DNA from: Chloroflexi bacterium UBA6077
Lineage (GTDB): Bacteria > Chloroflexota > UBA6077
Direction of reading: 5' to 3'
DNA length: 59,332 nucleotides
NCBI GenBank assembly: GCA_002436065.1
Contig: DIXP01000031.1
Location: 1-59,332, forward strand
Below, one piece after another: positions 17,074-25,684 of this stretch (position 1 is the stretch's first letter; every line of letters starts with the position of its first letter). The translations under genes were made by a program, and so were the position numbers. The notes under the pieces are model-generated. The model worked only from the letters and a program-made list of their open reading frames with translations, was not told the DNA's origin and made no database searches.

Positions 17074-17868
17074 ATGGCGGCCAATCTAGACTTTATGGGA
17101 GTCCCGACCCGAAGCCGGAAGCCAAGAACGCTTGGGCTGACTCTGGTTCGAGATCAGGGGCTGAGTCCGCGCCAGCTTCTCGACTACGCGGAGACCTTTG
17201 GTGAGTACCTGGACTATGCGAAGATCAAGCAGTTCGAGCTCTGGTACATGAAGCCCGCAGTGACTGTCGAGAAGGTGGGCATCTACAAAGCCTTCGGCAT
17301 CAAACCGTTCTGCGGTGGCACCGTGCTGGAGGCCGCCTATCTCCAGAAGCTTGTGCCTCAGACCCTGGAGTCCTTGAGGGAGATGGGATTCACGGCGGTG
17401 GAGGTTTCCGACAACATCATCGAGGTCGACGCGGCTGGCATGGCTAAGCTCATCCGTAGCGCCAGGGAGTCGGGTTTCGAAGTGATCCTCGAATATGGCA
17501 AGAAGTACCCGGAAGAGTCCTTGAATGTCGATGAGGCGGTCGCTGCCATAAACGGCTCCCTGGAGGCTGGGGCCAACCTGGTGGTTCTCGAGCGTAGCCA
17601 GTTGGATATCACCATAGGGTACGACGGCCGGGGGTCGGATGGCGCCTCGCTGGAGAAGCTGGTCGCGCAGGTTGGGCTCGATAAACTGGTGTTTGAGGCG
17701 GAGAGCTTCGACCAGCAGTGCCGGCTCATTCACACCTTTGGCCCGGACGTGAACCTGGGGCCCAACATCAGTCCGGACTTCGTCATTGCCAAGCTGGAGC
17801 CGGCTCGTTACGGGTTGGGGCGAGACGAGGGGTACAGCTTCTTTGATCGTCTCATGCGGCCTCAGTAA
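17074..17868 (+). CDS. phosphosulfolactate synthase (ComA) family TIM-barrel protein
   Basis: 264 residues from ATG 17074 (GGAGG 8 bases upstream). ComA family landmarks: 'FGIKPFCGGTVLEAA', 'GFTAVEVSDNIIEV', 'GFEVILEYGKKYPEE', 'AGANLVVLERS', 'NLGPNISPDFVIAKLEPARYG'. ComA joins sulfite and phosphoenolpyruvate to 2-phospho-3-sulfolactate in coenzyme M synthesis. The segment usually reading KFGWGT is here 'IKQFELWYM', so the chemistry may differ. No ComB or ComC is nearby; instead it lies in an import operon (TctCBA) with an SDR, so a catabolic lyase or related role on a sulfonated or phosphorylated acid is plausible. Function assignment is by family only. Confidence 0.78.
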   Translation: MAANLDFMGVPTRSRKPRTLGLTLVRDQGLSPRQLLDYAETFGEYLDYAKIKQFELWYMKPAVTVEKVGIYKAFGIKPFCGGTVLEAAYLQKLVPQTLESLREMGFTAVEVSDNIIEVDAAGMAKLIRSARESGFEVILEYGKKYPEESLNVDEAVAAINGSLEAGANLVVLERSQLDITIGYDGRGSDGASLEKLVAQVGLDKLVFEAESFDQQCRLIHTFGPDVNLGPNISPDFVIAKLEPARYGLGRDEGYSFFDRLMRPQ

Positions 17869-17881
17869 AGGAGACGGTAGT

Positions 17882-18673
17882 TTGGAACTGGGTTTGCGAG
17901 GCAAGGTGGCGCTGATCAACGGGGCCACCGGAGGAATTGGATCCGAAATCGCAAGGGCGTTGGGCAGCGAGGGTGTCGATCTCGGCCTCATGGTGCGCGA
18001 TATCACCGCGGGCCAGGCCCTCGCGCAGGGACTACGAAGAGATAACCCCACTCTCCGCGTTGAGGTGGTGCAGGCAGATCTTACCCTCCAACCGGAGGTT
18101 CAGCAGGCGGTAGATGAGGCTGTGGCCCGACTGTCGAGGTTAGACATTCTGGTAAACGTAGCAGGTGGCGCCCTACGAGGTAAGCTGGCTGACGTGCCGG
18201 CTGAGGAGTGGGCGCGGTATCTGGCTGTGAAGCCGATGGGTTACGTGCACAGTTGTCGGGCCGCGCTTCCCTATCTGCGCCAATCGCCGGATGGGCGGAT
18301 AGTCAACATCGCCGGCGGCCACGGGAAGGAGCCGACGGCCTGGTCCGTGATGGGCGGCATGATCAACGCCTCGGTTCTCAGCCTTACTAAGGCCCTGGCC
18401 GAGGATCTAGGACCCTGGGGCGTGACCGTCAACGCTATCAACCCCGGCCACACCGGCACCCGGCGCTGGAAGGAGTTGGTTGAGAGGAGAGCTCGAGAGC
18501 GCGGCATCGAGTATGTCGCTGCGGAGAGAGAGCTACTGGAACGCGTGCCGCTGAAGCGGGTAGTGCAGCCTGCCGACATCGCCGCGTTGGTGGTCTTTCT
18601 GGCTTCCGAACGGGCACGTTCCATCACTGGCACGATGATCAATGTCGATGGCGGCCGAAGCCGCAGCATCTAG
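17882..18673 (+). CDS. SDR-fold protein lacking the entire catalytic tetrad
   Basis: 263 residues from TTG 17882 (AAGGAG upstream), 13 bases after the ComA-like gene. Fold markers are present: 'NGATGGIG' cofactor loop (13-20), 'LVNVAG' (90-95) and a terminal 'TGTMINVDGG'. Aligned without gaps to the canonical SDR at 10480-11226, the catalytic Asn117, Ser145, Tyr158 and Lys162 are Lys117, Gly145, Gly158 and Asn162 here; the YxxxK block reads 'MGGMINASVLSLT'. It therefore cannot use the standard SDR mechanism. It may be a dehydratase/isomerase-like or binding variant, or a subunit working with the ComA-like protein. Length and reading frame are intact, so it is not a decayed gene. Confidence 0.85.
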   Translation: MELGLRGKVALINGATGGIGSEIARALGSEGVDLGLMVRDITAGQALAQGLRRDNPTLRVEVVQADLTLQPEVQQAVDEAVARLSRLDILVNVAGGALRGKLADVPAEEWARYLAVKPMGYVHSCRAALPYLRQSPDGRIVNIAGGHGKEPTAWSVMGGMINASVLSLTKALAEDLGPWGVTVNAINPGHTGTRRWKELVERRARERGIEYVAAERELLERVPLKRVVQPADIAALVVFLASERARSITGTMINVDGGRSRSI

Positions 18674-18763
18674 CCACGCAAGAGAGTAGCGGACACCTCC
18701 TTGGCACCCTCACTGTGTGCGGCTTGTAGAGAGGGTGCTGGAGCCTGCGAAGGTCCCTGGTAG

Positions 18764-19351
18764 CTACTTCTCCATCGGGTAGCCGGCCTCGACCCAGGCC
18801 ACGATCCCCCCGGACAGCACCTTCACCTGGTTGTAGCCCTTGGCGGCCAATTCACGGGCCGCCGCATAGCTCTCACCTCAAGTCGAACCGCTACAGTAGA
18901 AGACCGATGGATAGTCATTGGGCACTTCGCCAAGCCGCATCTCCAGGTCGTCCAGCGGTAGGGAGACGGCTCCCGGTATGTGGCCGGAGTCGTAGCTGGG
19001 CTTCGGCCGGGCGTCGAACAGCTTGGGAGGGTTCTTTTCCGCCAGCAGTGCCTTCATCTGCTCCACCGTCACGGTCGGCACCGTCTGGGATTTCGACGAC
19101 GGGGTGGCGCTGCCGGCGTTCACAGATATAGCAGGGGTGGACGGTGAGGTTGGCTTTGGTGCGACCGCCGGGCTGGCGGTGGGAGCGGGAGCAGGTGAGG
19201 AGGCAGCGCCGGTGGGTGCTGCCGGTGAGCAGGCCGAGCCCAGGATGATGATGGTGCTTGCTGATAGGAGCAATAGGAAGCGGGCCACACGGCCCCGTCC
19301 GGGTATTGAAGCTCGGGACACCGGCGCAGGCCTCAAATCGATACTTGACAT
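18764..19351 (-). CDS. rhodanese-domain lipoprotein, probable selenoprotein (in-frame TGA)
   Basis: Start ATG 19351 is preferred (41-residue signal ending 'LGSAC', Cys41 lipidated); ATG 19399 is possible. After a Pro/Ala/Ser/Thr linker comes a rhodanese domain: 'PPKLFDARPKPSYDSGHIPG', 'AVSLPLDDLEMRLGEVP', 'VFYCSGST'. A TGA at 18878-18880 follows, then the same frame continues for 37 residues as 'GESYAAARELAAKGYNQVKV' and 'LSGGIVAWVEAGYP', exactly the rest of a rhodanese domain, to TAG at 18764. Homologous domains have Cys at the TGA position in a C-x4-C loop. A hairpin just downstream fits bacterial SECIS rules. Role: extracytoplasmic sulfur or selenium transfer. A sequencing error or nonsense mutation is the alternative. 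Confidence 0.72.
18842..18863 (-). promoter_or_regulatory. bacterial SECIS-like hairpin downstream of the rhodanese TGA
   Basis: Perfect 7-bp stem (18857-18863 with 18842-18848; GGCGGCC/GGCCGCC) and 8-base loop CGUGAAUU. The stem begins 14 bases and the loop 21 bases after the UGA, within the 16-37 base window described for bacterial SECIS elements, and a G is among the first two loop bases. An outer AGC/GCU pairing could extend it. The stem also codes for protein, as expected for bacterial SECIS. Confidence 0.6.
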
Positions 19352-19525
19352 CTGACGATTCCACTCAGGCAGAGTGCACTTCACGAAGCCGCGCCTCATT
19401 CGTCGCTCAGGGTATCCAGTACCCTTCGGCCATTATAGCAGAATGATGTGGCGGACCCGCTCGAAGAGTACGGAAATGGGGGTGGGTCTGATGACCCACC
19501 CCCATGAGGAGCACCCTGTCCTGTC

Positions 19526-22261
19526 CTAAGCCTCGTCCACGACCTTCTGCTTGAAGCTCGGTGAGAACTTCCGCATGAAGATCTTGGTGATCTCGGCTAC
19601 CACCGACGGGACCAGAGCGAAGCTCAGGATGACCATCCAGTCCTGAGTGTCCGGCGTCACCACGTCGAAGATTGGGTGCAGGAATGGCAGGTACAGCGGC
19701 AGGATGATCAGCAGCAGGGATGCGGCCGTGGCTCCCACCATGAACCTGTTGGACCAGAAGCCCAGGGTGAAGATGGAGTAATACTCGCTCCTGGCGGTGT
19801 AGGCCCGCAGCAACTCGGAACACACCAGGGTGGCGAAGGCCATGGTCTGGGCCTCTACGTAGCTGGAGTTTCGCTGCAGTCCAATCGAGAAGGCACCCAG
19901 GGTTGCGCACATGATCGCGATGCCCTGAACCGCGATGCCTATCGTCATCTCCTTGTTCATGATCGGCTCGGTCTTTGGCCTGGGTGGCCGCTTCATGATG
20001 CCGGGTTCTGCCTTCTCCATGCCGAGGGCAAGGGCCGGCAGACCGTCGGTCAGCAGGTTGAGCCATAGCAACTGGATCGGCCGCAGCGGCACCGGCATGC
20101 CAATCAGCATAGCCACGAACACGGTCAGGATCTCACCGATGTTGCAGGAGAGCAGGAAGAAGACGAATTTGCGGATGTTGGCGTAGATGATCCGCCCCTC
20201 TTCCACTGCCGACACGATGCTGGCGAAGTTGTCGTCCGTCAGCACCATGTCCGCCGTCTCCTTGGAGACGTCGGTGCCGGTGATGCCCATGGCGACGCCA
20301 ATATCGGCTCGCTTGAGGGCCGGCGCGTCGTTCACGCCATCGCCGGTCATAGCCGCCACGTGGCCGCGCTGCCGTAGTGCCTCCACGATCTTCACCTTGT
20401 GGATCGGGGAAACGCGGGCGTAGACGTTCACGTGGTCGACGATCTTGGCGAACTCCTCATCGTCGATCTTGTCCAGTTCCGCCCCGGTCATGACCGCGCC
20501 CTTCGCGTCAATTATGTCCAATTCGCGGGCGATGGCCACGGCCGTGTCCTTGTGGTCTCCGGTGATCATCACCGCCTTGATCCCGGCGCCCTTGCAGGTG
20601 TGAACGGCTTCCCTTACCTCGGGCCTGGCCGGGTCGATCATCCCTAGCAGCCCCACCAGGGTCAGACCGACCTCCACATTCTCGGGCGATGGCTTCGCGG
20701 GGAGTTCCTCCAGGTCCTTGTAGGCCACGGCCAGGACACGGAGTGCCTGCTCGGCCATGCCGTGGTTGGAGTCGAGGACGTGCTGCCTTCTGGCGTCGTC
20801 CATGGGCACAACTTCGCCCTTGACCAACATGTGGGTGCACAGGTCGATCATGACGTCAGGGGCACCCTTGACGTAAGCCTTGTGTTCGGTCGGCCCACCA
20901 TCGCAATGGATGGTTGTCATCCGCTTCCTGTCGGAGTCGAAGGGTACTTCGGCGATACGAGGGATGGATGTTTCCAGCTCGCTCTTCACGAACCCGGCCT
21001 TGGCGGCAACCACCACCAGAGCGCCTTCGGTGGGATCACCCACCATTTTCCAAGCATCCTCACGCTCGCTGTGCTTCTCCAGCACGGCATCGTTGCAGAG
21101 CGTAGCGCCCTTTAACAGTACCGACAGTGTCGGATCGTCCTTCGGGGCGGTCTTCTCGACACCGCATGCCAGGAACTCACCAACAGGCGCATAGCCCCTG
21201 CCGGTCACATCGACGATCTCTCCGTCGATGAACATCTTGACCACGGTCATCTCGTTCTGGGTCAGGGTTCCCGTCTTATCGGAGCAGATGACTGTGGTGG
21301 ATCCAAGTGTCTCGACCGCCGGCAGCCGGCGTATCAGCGCATTGCGCTTCACCATCCGCTGCATGCCCAGGGCGAGGCAGACGGTAACGATGGCGGGGAG
21401 ACCCTCGGGAACGGCGGCGATGGCCAACGCCACTGCCACCATGAACATCTCGAGCAGTTCGTTGCCCTCATAGATGCCGAGGGCGAACACCACCGCACAA
21501 ACGGCCAGGCAGATGACGCCGAGGGTCTTGCCCAACTGCGTCAGCTTAAGCTGAAGCGGCGTGGCCTCTTGCTCGACATCCTGGATCATCTGGGCGATCT
21601 TGCCGATCTGGGTGTTCATGCCCGTGCCGACGACGATGCCCTTGCCGCGTCCGTAGGTCACGGTGGTGCTCATGAAGCCGCTGTTGCGGCGGTCGCCCAC
21701 GGTGGCCTCGCCGGGCAGAACCAGGGAGGCATCCTTCTCCACCGGCACCGACTCTCCGGTGAGGGCCGCCTCTTCAACCTTGAGGTTGATGGCCTCGATC
21801 AACCGCACGTCCGCCGGTATGTAGTTGCCGGTCTCTAGCAGTACGATATCGCCGGGAACCAACTCCCTGGAGGGGATATCCGTAACGTGCCCGTCACGGA
21901 TCACTTTGGCCACCGGCGCGGCCATCTTCTTAAGGGCAGCCAGCGATTTCTCCGCCTTGGATTCCTGCACCACTCCAATGACGGCGTTCAGCACCACGAT
22001 GGCCATGATCACGCCGGCGTCGATGAACTCACCCAACACCATAGAGACCAGGGCGGCCACGAGTAGGATAATGATCAGGAAGTCCTTGAGCTGGTCGATC
22101 ACCATGGCGAGGAAAGACCGCCCCTCGCGCTCCTGAAGCTCGTTTGGACCGTACTTCTCGATCCTGACCTGGGCCTCCTTGGCCGTCAACCCGGTGCTCA
22201 GATCTGTGAGCAACCGTTCCGCTGCGGTCGCGGCATCCAGGCTGTGAAACTCTTTGTCCAC
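19526..22261 (-). CDS. calcium-type P-type ATPase (P2A, SERCA/PMCA-like)
   Basis: 911 residues, start GTG 22261 with AAGGAG upstream. N-terminal cation-ATPase domain, then 'LTGES' (168-171, actuator), 'AVPEGLPAIVT' (M4, 284-294), 'CSDKTGTLTQNE' with phosphorylated Asp328, 'TGDGVNDAPALK', and C-terminal membrane domain with 'SCNIGE' (M5) and 'NLLTDGLPALALG' (M6). The PEGLP, N-x-x-E and N-x-x-T-D residues are the Ca2+-coordinating set of P2A pumps. It exports Ca2+ (or Mn2+) from the cytoplasm using ATP. Monocistronic by its spacing; no accessory gene beside it. Confidence 0.94.
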   Translation of the reverse strand: MDKEFHSLDAATAAERLLTDLSTGLTAKEAQVRIEKYGPNELQEREGRSFLAMVIDQLKDFLIIILLVAALVSMVLGEFIDAGVIMAIVVLNAVIGVVQESKAEKSLAALKKMAAPVAKVIRDGHVTDIPSRELVPGDIVLLETGNYIPADVRLIEAINLKVEEAALTGESVPVEKDASLVLPGEATVGDRRNSGFMSTTVTYGRGKGIVVGTGMNTQIGKIAQMIQDVEQEATPLQLKLTQLGKTLGVICLAVCAVVFALGIYEGNELLEMFMVAVALAIAAVPEGLPAIVTVCLALGMQRMVKRNALIRRLPAVETLGSTTVICSDKTGTLTQNEMTVVKMFIDGEIVDVTGRGYAPVGEFLACGVEKTAPKDDPTLSVLLKGATLCNDAVLEKHSEREDAWKMVGDPTEGALVVVAAKAGFVKSELETSIPRIAEVPFDSDRKRMTTIHCDGGPTEHKAYVKGAPDVMIDLCTHMLVKGEVVPMDDARRQHVLDSNHGMAEQALRVLAVAYKDLEELPAKPSPENVEVGLTLVGLLGMIDPARPEVREAVHTCKGAGIKAVMITGDHKDTAVAIARELDIIDAKGAVMTGAELDKIDDEEFAKIVDHVNVYARVSPIHKVKIVEALRQRGHVAAMTGDGVNDAPALKRADIGVAMGITGTDVSKETADMVLTDDNFASIVSAVEEGRIIYANIRKFVFFLLSCNIGEILTVFVAMLIGMPVPLRPIQLLWLNLLTDGLPALALGMEKAEPGIMKRPPRPKTEPIMNKEMTIGIAVQGIAIMCATLGAFSIGLQRNSSYVEAQTMAFATLVCSELLRAYTARSEYYSIFTLGFWSNRFMVGATAASLLLIILPLYLPFLHPIFDVVTPDTQDWMVILSFALVPSVVAEITKIFMRKFSPSFKQKVVDEA

Positions 22262-22593
22262 TCCCTTACGACTCCTTGATTAAGCTGTGCCCGACAACAC
22301 CCTGTAGGGGCGGCAGTCTGACGCGCTGCTAGCACGACATCGTGCTGACGACTACAGTTGTGCGAGGCGTCCTAACTGGCAAAAAAAGAGCGGTTCGCGG
22401 CAGTACGGAAGTTCCAGTCAAGTCACGGTACAGCTCCTTCTACCGTATCTGCGGACGTACGGTCTACGATCGTACAGACATTGAAGTGGAATGAGGAAGG
22501 TGGACAACCAGAAAGGCCGATCCACCAGGGAGCCATTATAGCATCCATGCCTTGCCGTTTGCACCACCATGCCCGCGGCTTATGTACAACTGG
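22262..22593. other. non-coding gap, P-type ATPase to protease
   Basis: No credible ORF. It holds a small palindrome 'agcacgacatcgtgct' (22331-22346) and 'gtacggtctacgatcgtac' (22456-22474). A run of seven T on the minus strand (22381-22387) could end the protease transcript, but the stem before it is weak. Confidence 0.4.
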
Positions 22594-25218
22594 CTACCTG
22601 GGTATGCCGAAGGAGCAGGTCCCCCCCAGTCCGTTCTGGAAGTACATGGATCGCTCCACCGCGATGGGGACATCGGAGACGATCCTGGCCGAGACCTCGG
22701 CGTCTGGAAGCAGCTCGTTCACGTTGAGGGTCAGCCGGGATGTGGGTTTCAGGGAGAGGCAGCTGGTCTGGCTGCTTCCCCCGTCCTTCGTGAGGGTCAC
22801 CCAGAGGCTGGCCGCCCTGCTGCCGGGGTTCACTATGGCGATCGTCTCGGTGAAGGGCGCCTTGGTCGAGCCCTCCGGCAGGTACCACTCCCTGGAGAGC
22901 CGTGCCGTTGCCACCACGTTGTGCCCTCCCCTGCCCCCGGCGAAGTAGACGGACCGCTCCACCGCGATCGGCTGGTCGGAGTCCACCTGGATCCCGAACC
23001 GCCCCGGCGTCGTAAGAGTATTGGCATAGAGGCTGACTCGGCTGCCCGGCCTGGCGACGTGGTAGCCGACTGAGGTGGTACCGTCTTCCTTAATGATGGT
23101 CACCTTCAGGTTGGCCGCCTGAGGGTTGGGGTTGAGTATCAGCAGCCAGGTTTGGAAGCCCTGGCCCGCCTGACCCTCCGCCAGGTACCAGCTCCTCGCC
23201 AACTCCGGCGATGCCAAGCCCCCATGCCCGCCCGACTGTCGGAAGTACATGGACCGCTCGGCAACGATGGGCTGGTCGGAGAGCACCACCGTCGAGACCT
23301 CCGCGTCTGGAAGCAGCTGATTGAGGTAGACACTCCTCCTGGAGGTGGGCGGAATCCCCATCGCCAGCTCCTTCCTCTCGCCATTGGAGGTCAGGAAGGT
23401 CAGCGTGGCGTTGGCCTGAACCGTCTGCGGATTCTGCAGCAATATCCAGCTGTCGAAACCGTCACCGGTGCTCCCCTCGGCCATGTACCACTGGGTGGAA
23501 GGGGCGGCCGCCCCGATGCTGCCGAGGCCGTCGGTGCCGGAGTAGAGTGACCGCTCCGCGAACAGCGGAGCGGTCGACTCCACCTTGATCGAGACCTCGG
23601 AATTGGGAACCAGGTTGTTGACGAAAACGGATTTCTTCGAGGTGGGGGGCAGCCATTCATCCTGAGCCAGCTGTGAGCCATCGCCCTTCATGAAGGTCAC
23701 CCTTGCGGTGACGGCCTCCCTGTTTGGGTTCTGGAGCAGAAGCCACAGGTCGAAGGGAGGGTTGGTGCTTCCCTCCGCGAAGTACCAGGTTGTCTGGGAG
23801 GAGGGCGTGGCTCTGGGGTCCGGGGTTGGGGTAGCTGGCGGGGGCGGGCACGTGGGCGTAGGCGTGGGCGCGGGCATGAGCGTCGACGGGGCGGCCGTGC
23901 CCGAAGAGGCAGCCCGCACGGCCCGATAGGCGTTGATCCCGCCGGCACCGTAGTACTCGTCCCTTCCTGGCACCCCCAGGTCGTCCACCGTCCCCTCTAT
24001 GATCTGCCTGACCTGGTCGTTCGTCAGGGTTGGGTTGACCGACCATATAAGTGCAGCGAGGCCCGATACGTGGGGTGCGGCGCTGGAGGTGCCGCTGGCC
24101 CCGGCGTAGCCGCCGGACCCGGCGCCGCGCCAGAAGGTGCTGGTGATGTTCACGCCGGGGGCGCTGACCGCTACGTAGGGGCGATGCTGGGAGAAATCGC
24201 TCGCCTCGTCGGCCTCGTCCATGGCCCCAACCGCCAACACCTGCTCGAAACAGGCTGGGTAGATGGCGGCGTTGTCCAGGTTGGCGCTGTTTCCGGCGGC
24301 TGCCACCAGCAGCACGCCCTTGTCATGGGCGTAGCTAATGGCTCGGACCAGGGATTGGGAAGAGGTCTTGCTCCCGAAGCTCATATTGATGATCTTAGCA
24401 CCGCGGTCGGCCGCGTAGACGATGCCGCGGGCTATGACAGAGTCGGGCCCGACACCGTTGGAGTTCAGCACCTTGAGGGGCATGATGCGGGCCCCCCAAG
24501 CCACTCCGGCCACCCCGACCCCGTTGTCGGAGGCGGCCCCGATGATGCCGGCGTTGTGGGTGCCGTGCCCGCTGTCGTCTTCGGGGTTGGAGTCGTCGTT
24601 CAGCACGTCGTAGCCGGACAGCAGCTTGCCGGCAAGGTCGGGGTGGGAGGCGTCTATCCCCGTATCCAGGACCGCGACGACCACCTCGGGATTGCCCGTG
24701 GTGACGTCCCAGGCCTGCTCTGCCTGGATCTTCCGCATGTTCCATTGGAACTGCCGGTACAGCTGATCGTTTGGCGCGCGCATCACTGCCCGAAGGTAGT
24801 TCGGCTCGGCCCATTCCACCAGAGGGCTCGCCTGCAGTCGGCTGACCACCTCCAGTTCCCGCCCGACCGGTACCCGCAGCCGGAGGATCCCCAGGTTCGC
24901 CACCATCTCCAGGGCGCTGATGGGGCAGTCCTCGGGGAGAGCCCTGGCGAGGTCGGTGATCGATGCCTCCTGCCTTAGCATCACCAGCGCCTCTCCCTGC
25001 GCATACTCAGAGCCTGTCCGACAACCTGCCTGGTGCAGGCAAGCAGCCTGGTCTTGTGGGTTGTCGGACAGGCTCTCGGAGGCCGCCGGAGGCTCCGAGG
25101 CTGGATAGGCATGGGCTATAGCGAGGCTGGAAATGGGTAGGAGGGGTGATCCTGGGCCGGCTGAAGAGACTGAGAGGATTGCCGCCAGCAGGAAAACAGC
25201 TACGCGTAGGCTAGACAC
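22594..25218 (-). CDS. secreted subtilisin-like S8 protease with four C-terminal repeats
   Basis: 874 residues: signal peptide (1-37), an inserted palindrome-coded stretch (about 48-71), I9-like propeptide (about 75-142), S8 domain with catalytic Asp185 ('VLDTGID'), His218 ('SGHGTH'), oxyanion Asn310 and Ser378 ('GTSSAAPHVSG'). Then a Pro/Thr linker and four repeats of about 88 residues, each opening 'WYxAEGSTxxxFxxWxLLxNP' and closing 'ERSxYF', a beta-rich module frequent in Chloroflexota and Actinobacteria surface proteins. It probably degrades extracellular protein for nutrition, with the repeats on the outside as attachment or stabilising modules. GTG start at 25218. Confidence 0.93.
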   Translation of the reverse strand: MSSLRVAVFLLAAILSVSSAGPGSPLLPISSLAIAHAYPASEPPAASESLSDNPQDQAACLHQAGCRTGSEYAQGEALVMLRQEASITDLARALPEDCPISALEMVANLGILRLRVPVGRELEVVSRLQASPLVEWAEPNYLRAVMRAPNDQLYRQFQWNMRKIQAEQAWDVTTGNPEVVVAVLDTGIDASHPDLAGKLLSGYDVLNDDSNPEDDSGHGTHNAGIIGAASDNGVGVAGVAWGARIMPLKVLNSNGVGPDSVIARGIVYAADRGAKIINMSFGSKTSSQSLVRAISYAHDKGVLLVAAAGNSANLDNAAIYPACFEQVLAVGAMDEADEASDFSQHRPYVAVSAPGVNITSTFWRGAGSGGYAGASGTSSAAPHVSGLAALIWSVNPTLTNDQVRQIIEGTVDDLGVPGRDEYYGAGGINAYRAVRAASSGTAAPSTLMPAPTPTPTCPPPPATPTPDPRATPSSQTTWYFAEGSTNPPFDLWLLLQNPNREAVTARVTFMKGDGSQLAQDEWLPPTSKKSVFVNNLVPNSEVSIKVESTAPLFAERSLYSGTDGLGSIGAAAPSTQWYMAEGSTGDGFDSWILLQNPQTVQANATLTFLTSNGERKELAMGIPPTSRRSVYLNQLLPDAEVSTVVLSDQPIVAERSMYFRQSGGHGGLASPELARSWYLAEGQAGQGFQTWLLILNPNPQAANLKVTIIKEDGTTSVGYHVARPGSRVSLYANTLTTPGRFGIQVDSDQPIAVERSVYFAGGRGGHNVVATARLSREWYLPEGSTKAPFTETIAIVNPGSRAASLWVTLTKDGGSSQTSCLSLKPTSRLTLNVNELLPDAEVSARIVSDVPIAVERSMYFQNGLGGTCSFGIPR
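25009..25076. repeat. 68-bp palindromic element inserted in the protease coding sequence
   Basis: Arms 25009-25026 and 25059-25076 are perfect 18-bp reverse complements; the interior has a smaller hairpin. It is translated in frame as 'ESLSDNPQDQAACLHQAGC' and 'RTGSE', between the signal peptide and the propeptide of the S8 protease, a spot where extra residues would do little harm. Its two cysteines have no counterpart in the family. Likely a nomadic palindromic repeat. Confidence 0.65.
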
Positions 25219-25235
25219 ATCAATACATCCATGCC

Positions 25236-25643
25236 CTACACTAACTGCCCTAGCTCGCCCTCAAGCCACTCCAGCTCATCGGGCTTCAACTTGAAGAAAA
25301 TGCCGCTGCCCTCCATGGCCACGGAGCCGTCGGCCAGCCGTATCTCCCCCCGTGCCTCGATGGCTCTACCCCGATCCCGGATCATCTCACCTACCACGGT
25401 GATCTCCTGGCCCAGGGGAATCGGCTTCTTGTACTTCACCTCGAACTTGCCCGTGAAGGTCCAGTAGCCGTAGATGAAGCCGGCCCGCCCCACAGTCTCG
25501 TCCAGCAGGGTGTAGGCAATGCCCCCATGCATGCGATCGGGGTAGCCCTGGTGCTCGGGGCCAGGGGTGAAGCGGGTCACCACCTGGTTGCCCTGTTGGT
25601 AGAACTGCACCTTCAGACCAATAGGATTGTCCCTGCCACACAC
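25236..25643 (-). CDS. PaaI-type hotdog thioesterase
   Basis: 135 residues in the frame from GTG 25643. Hotdog landmarks: 'HQGYPDRMHGGIAYTLLDET' with the catalytic Gly-Gly and downstream acidic residue, then 'VKYKKPIPLGQEITVVGE'. Family cleaves acyl-CoA or acyl-ACP thioesters. The reading frame stays open upstream and encodes 'LRCFVCGRDNP', the Cys-Phe-x-Cys-Gly motif found at the N-terminus of many PaaI-like proteins, so the true start is probably upstream of 25643, perhaps a rare codon near 25673 next to the preceding stop. It follows the NERD-like gene within about 40 bases and belongs to the plsX-fabF group. Confidence 0.8.
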   Translation of the reverse strand: MCGRDNPIGLKVQFYQQGNQVVTRFTPGPEHQGYPDRMHGGIAYTLLDETVGRAGFIYGYWTFTGKFEVKYKKPIPLGQEITVVGEMIRDRGRAIEARGEIRLADGSVAMEGSGIFFKLKPDELEWLEGELGQLV

Positions 25644-25684
25644 GAAACAGCGCAGGGAACCCGGTTGGCGAAGAGACTGCTCGC

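Noticed and set aside
18878..19399. Rhodanese gene as a simple truncated pseudogene ending at 18878
   Set aside because: Homology continues in the same frame past the TGA to a normal end and a SECIS-like hairpin follows, so selenocysteine is the better reading; a sequencing error cannot be excluded.
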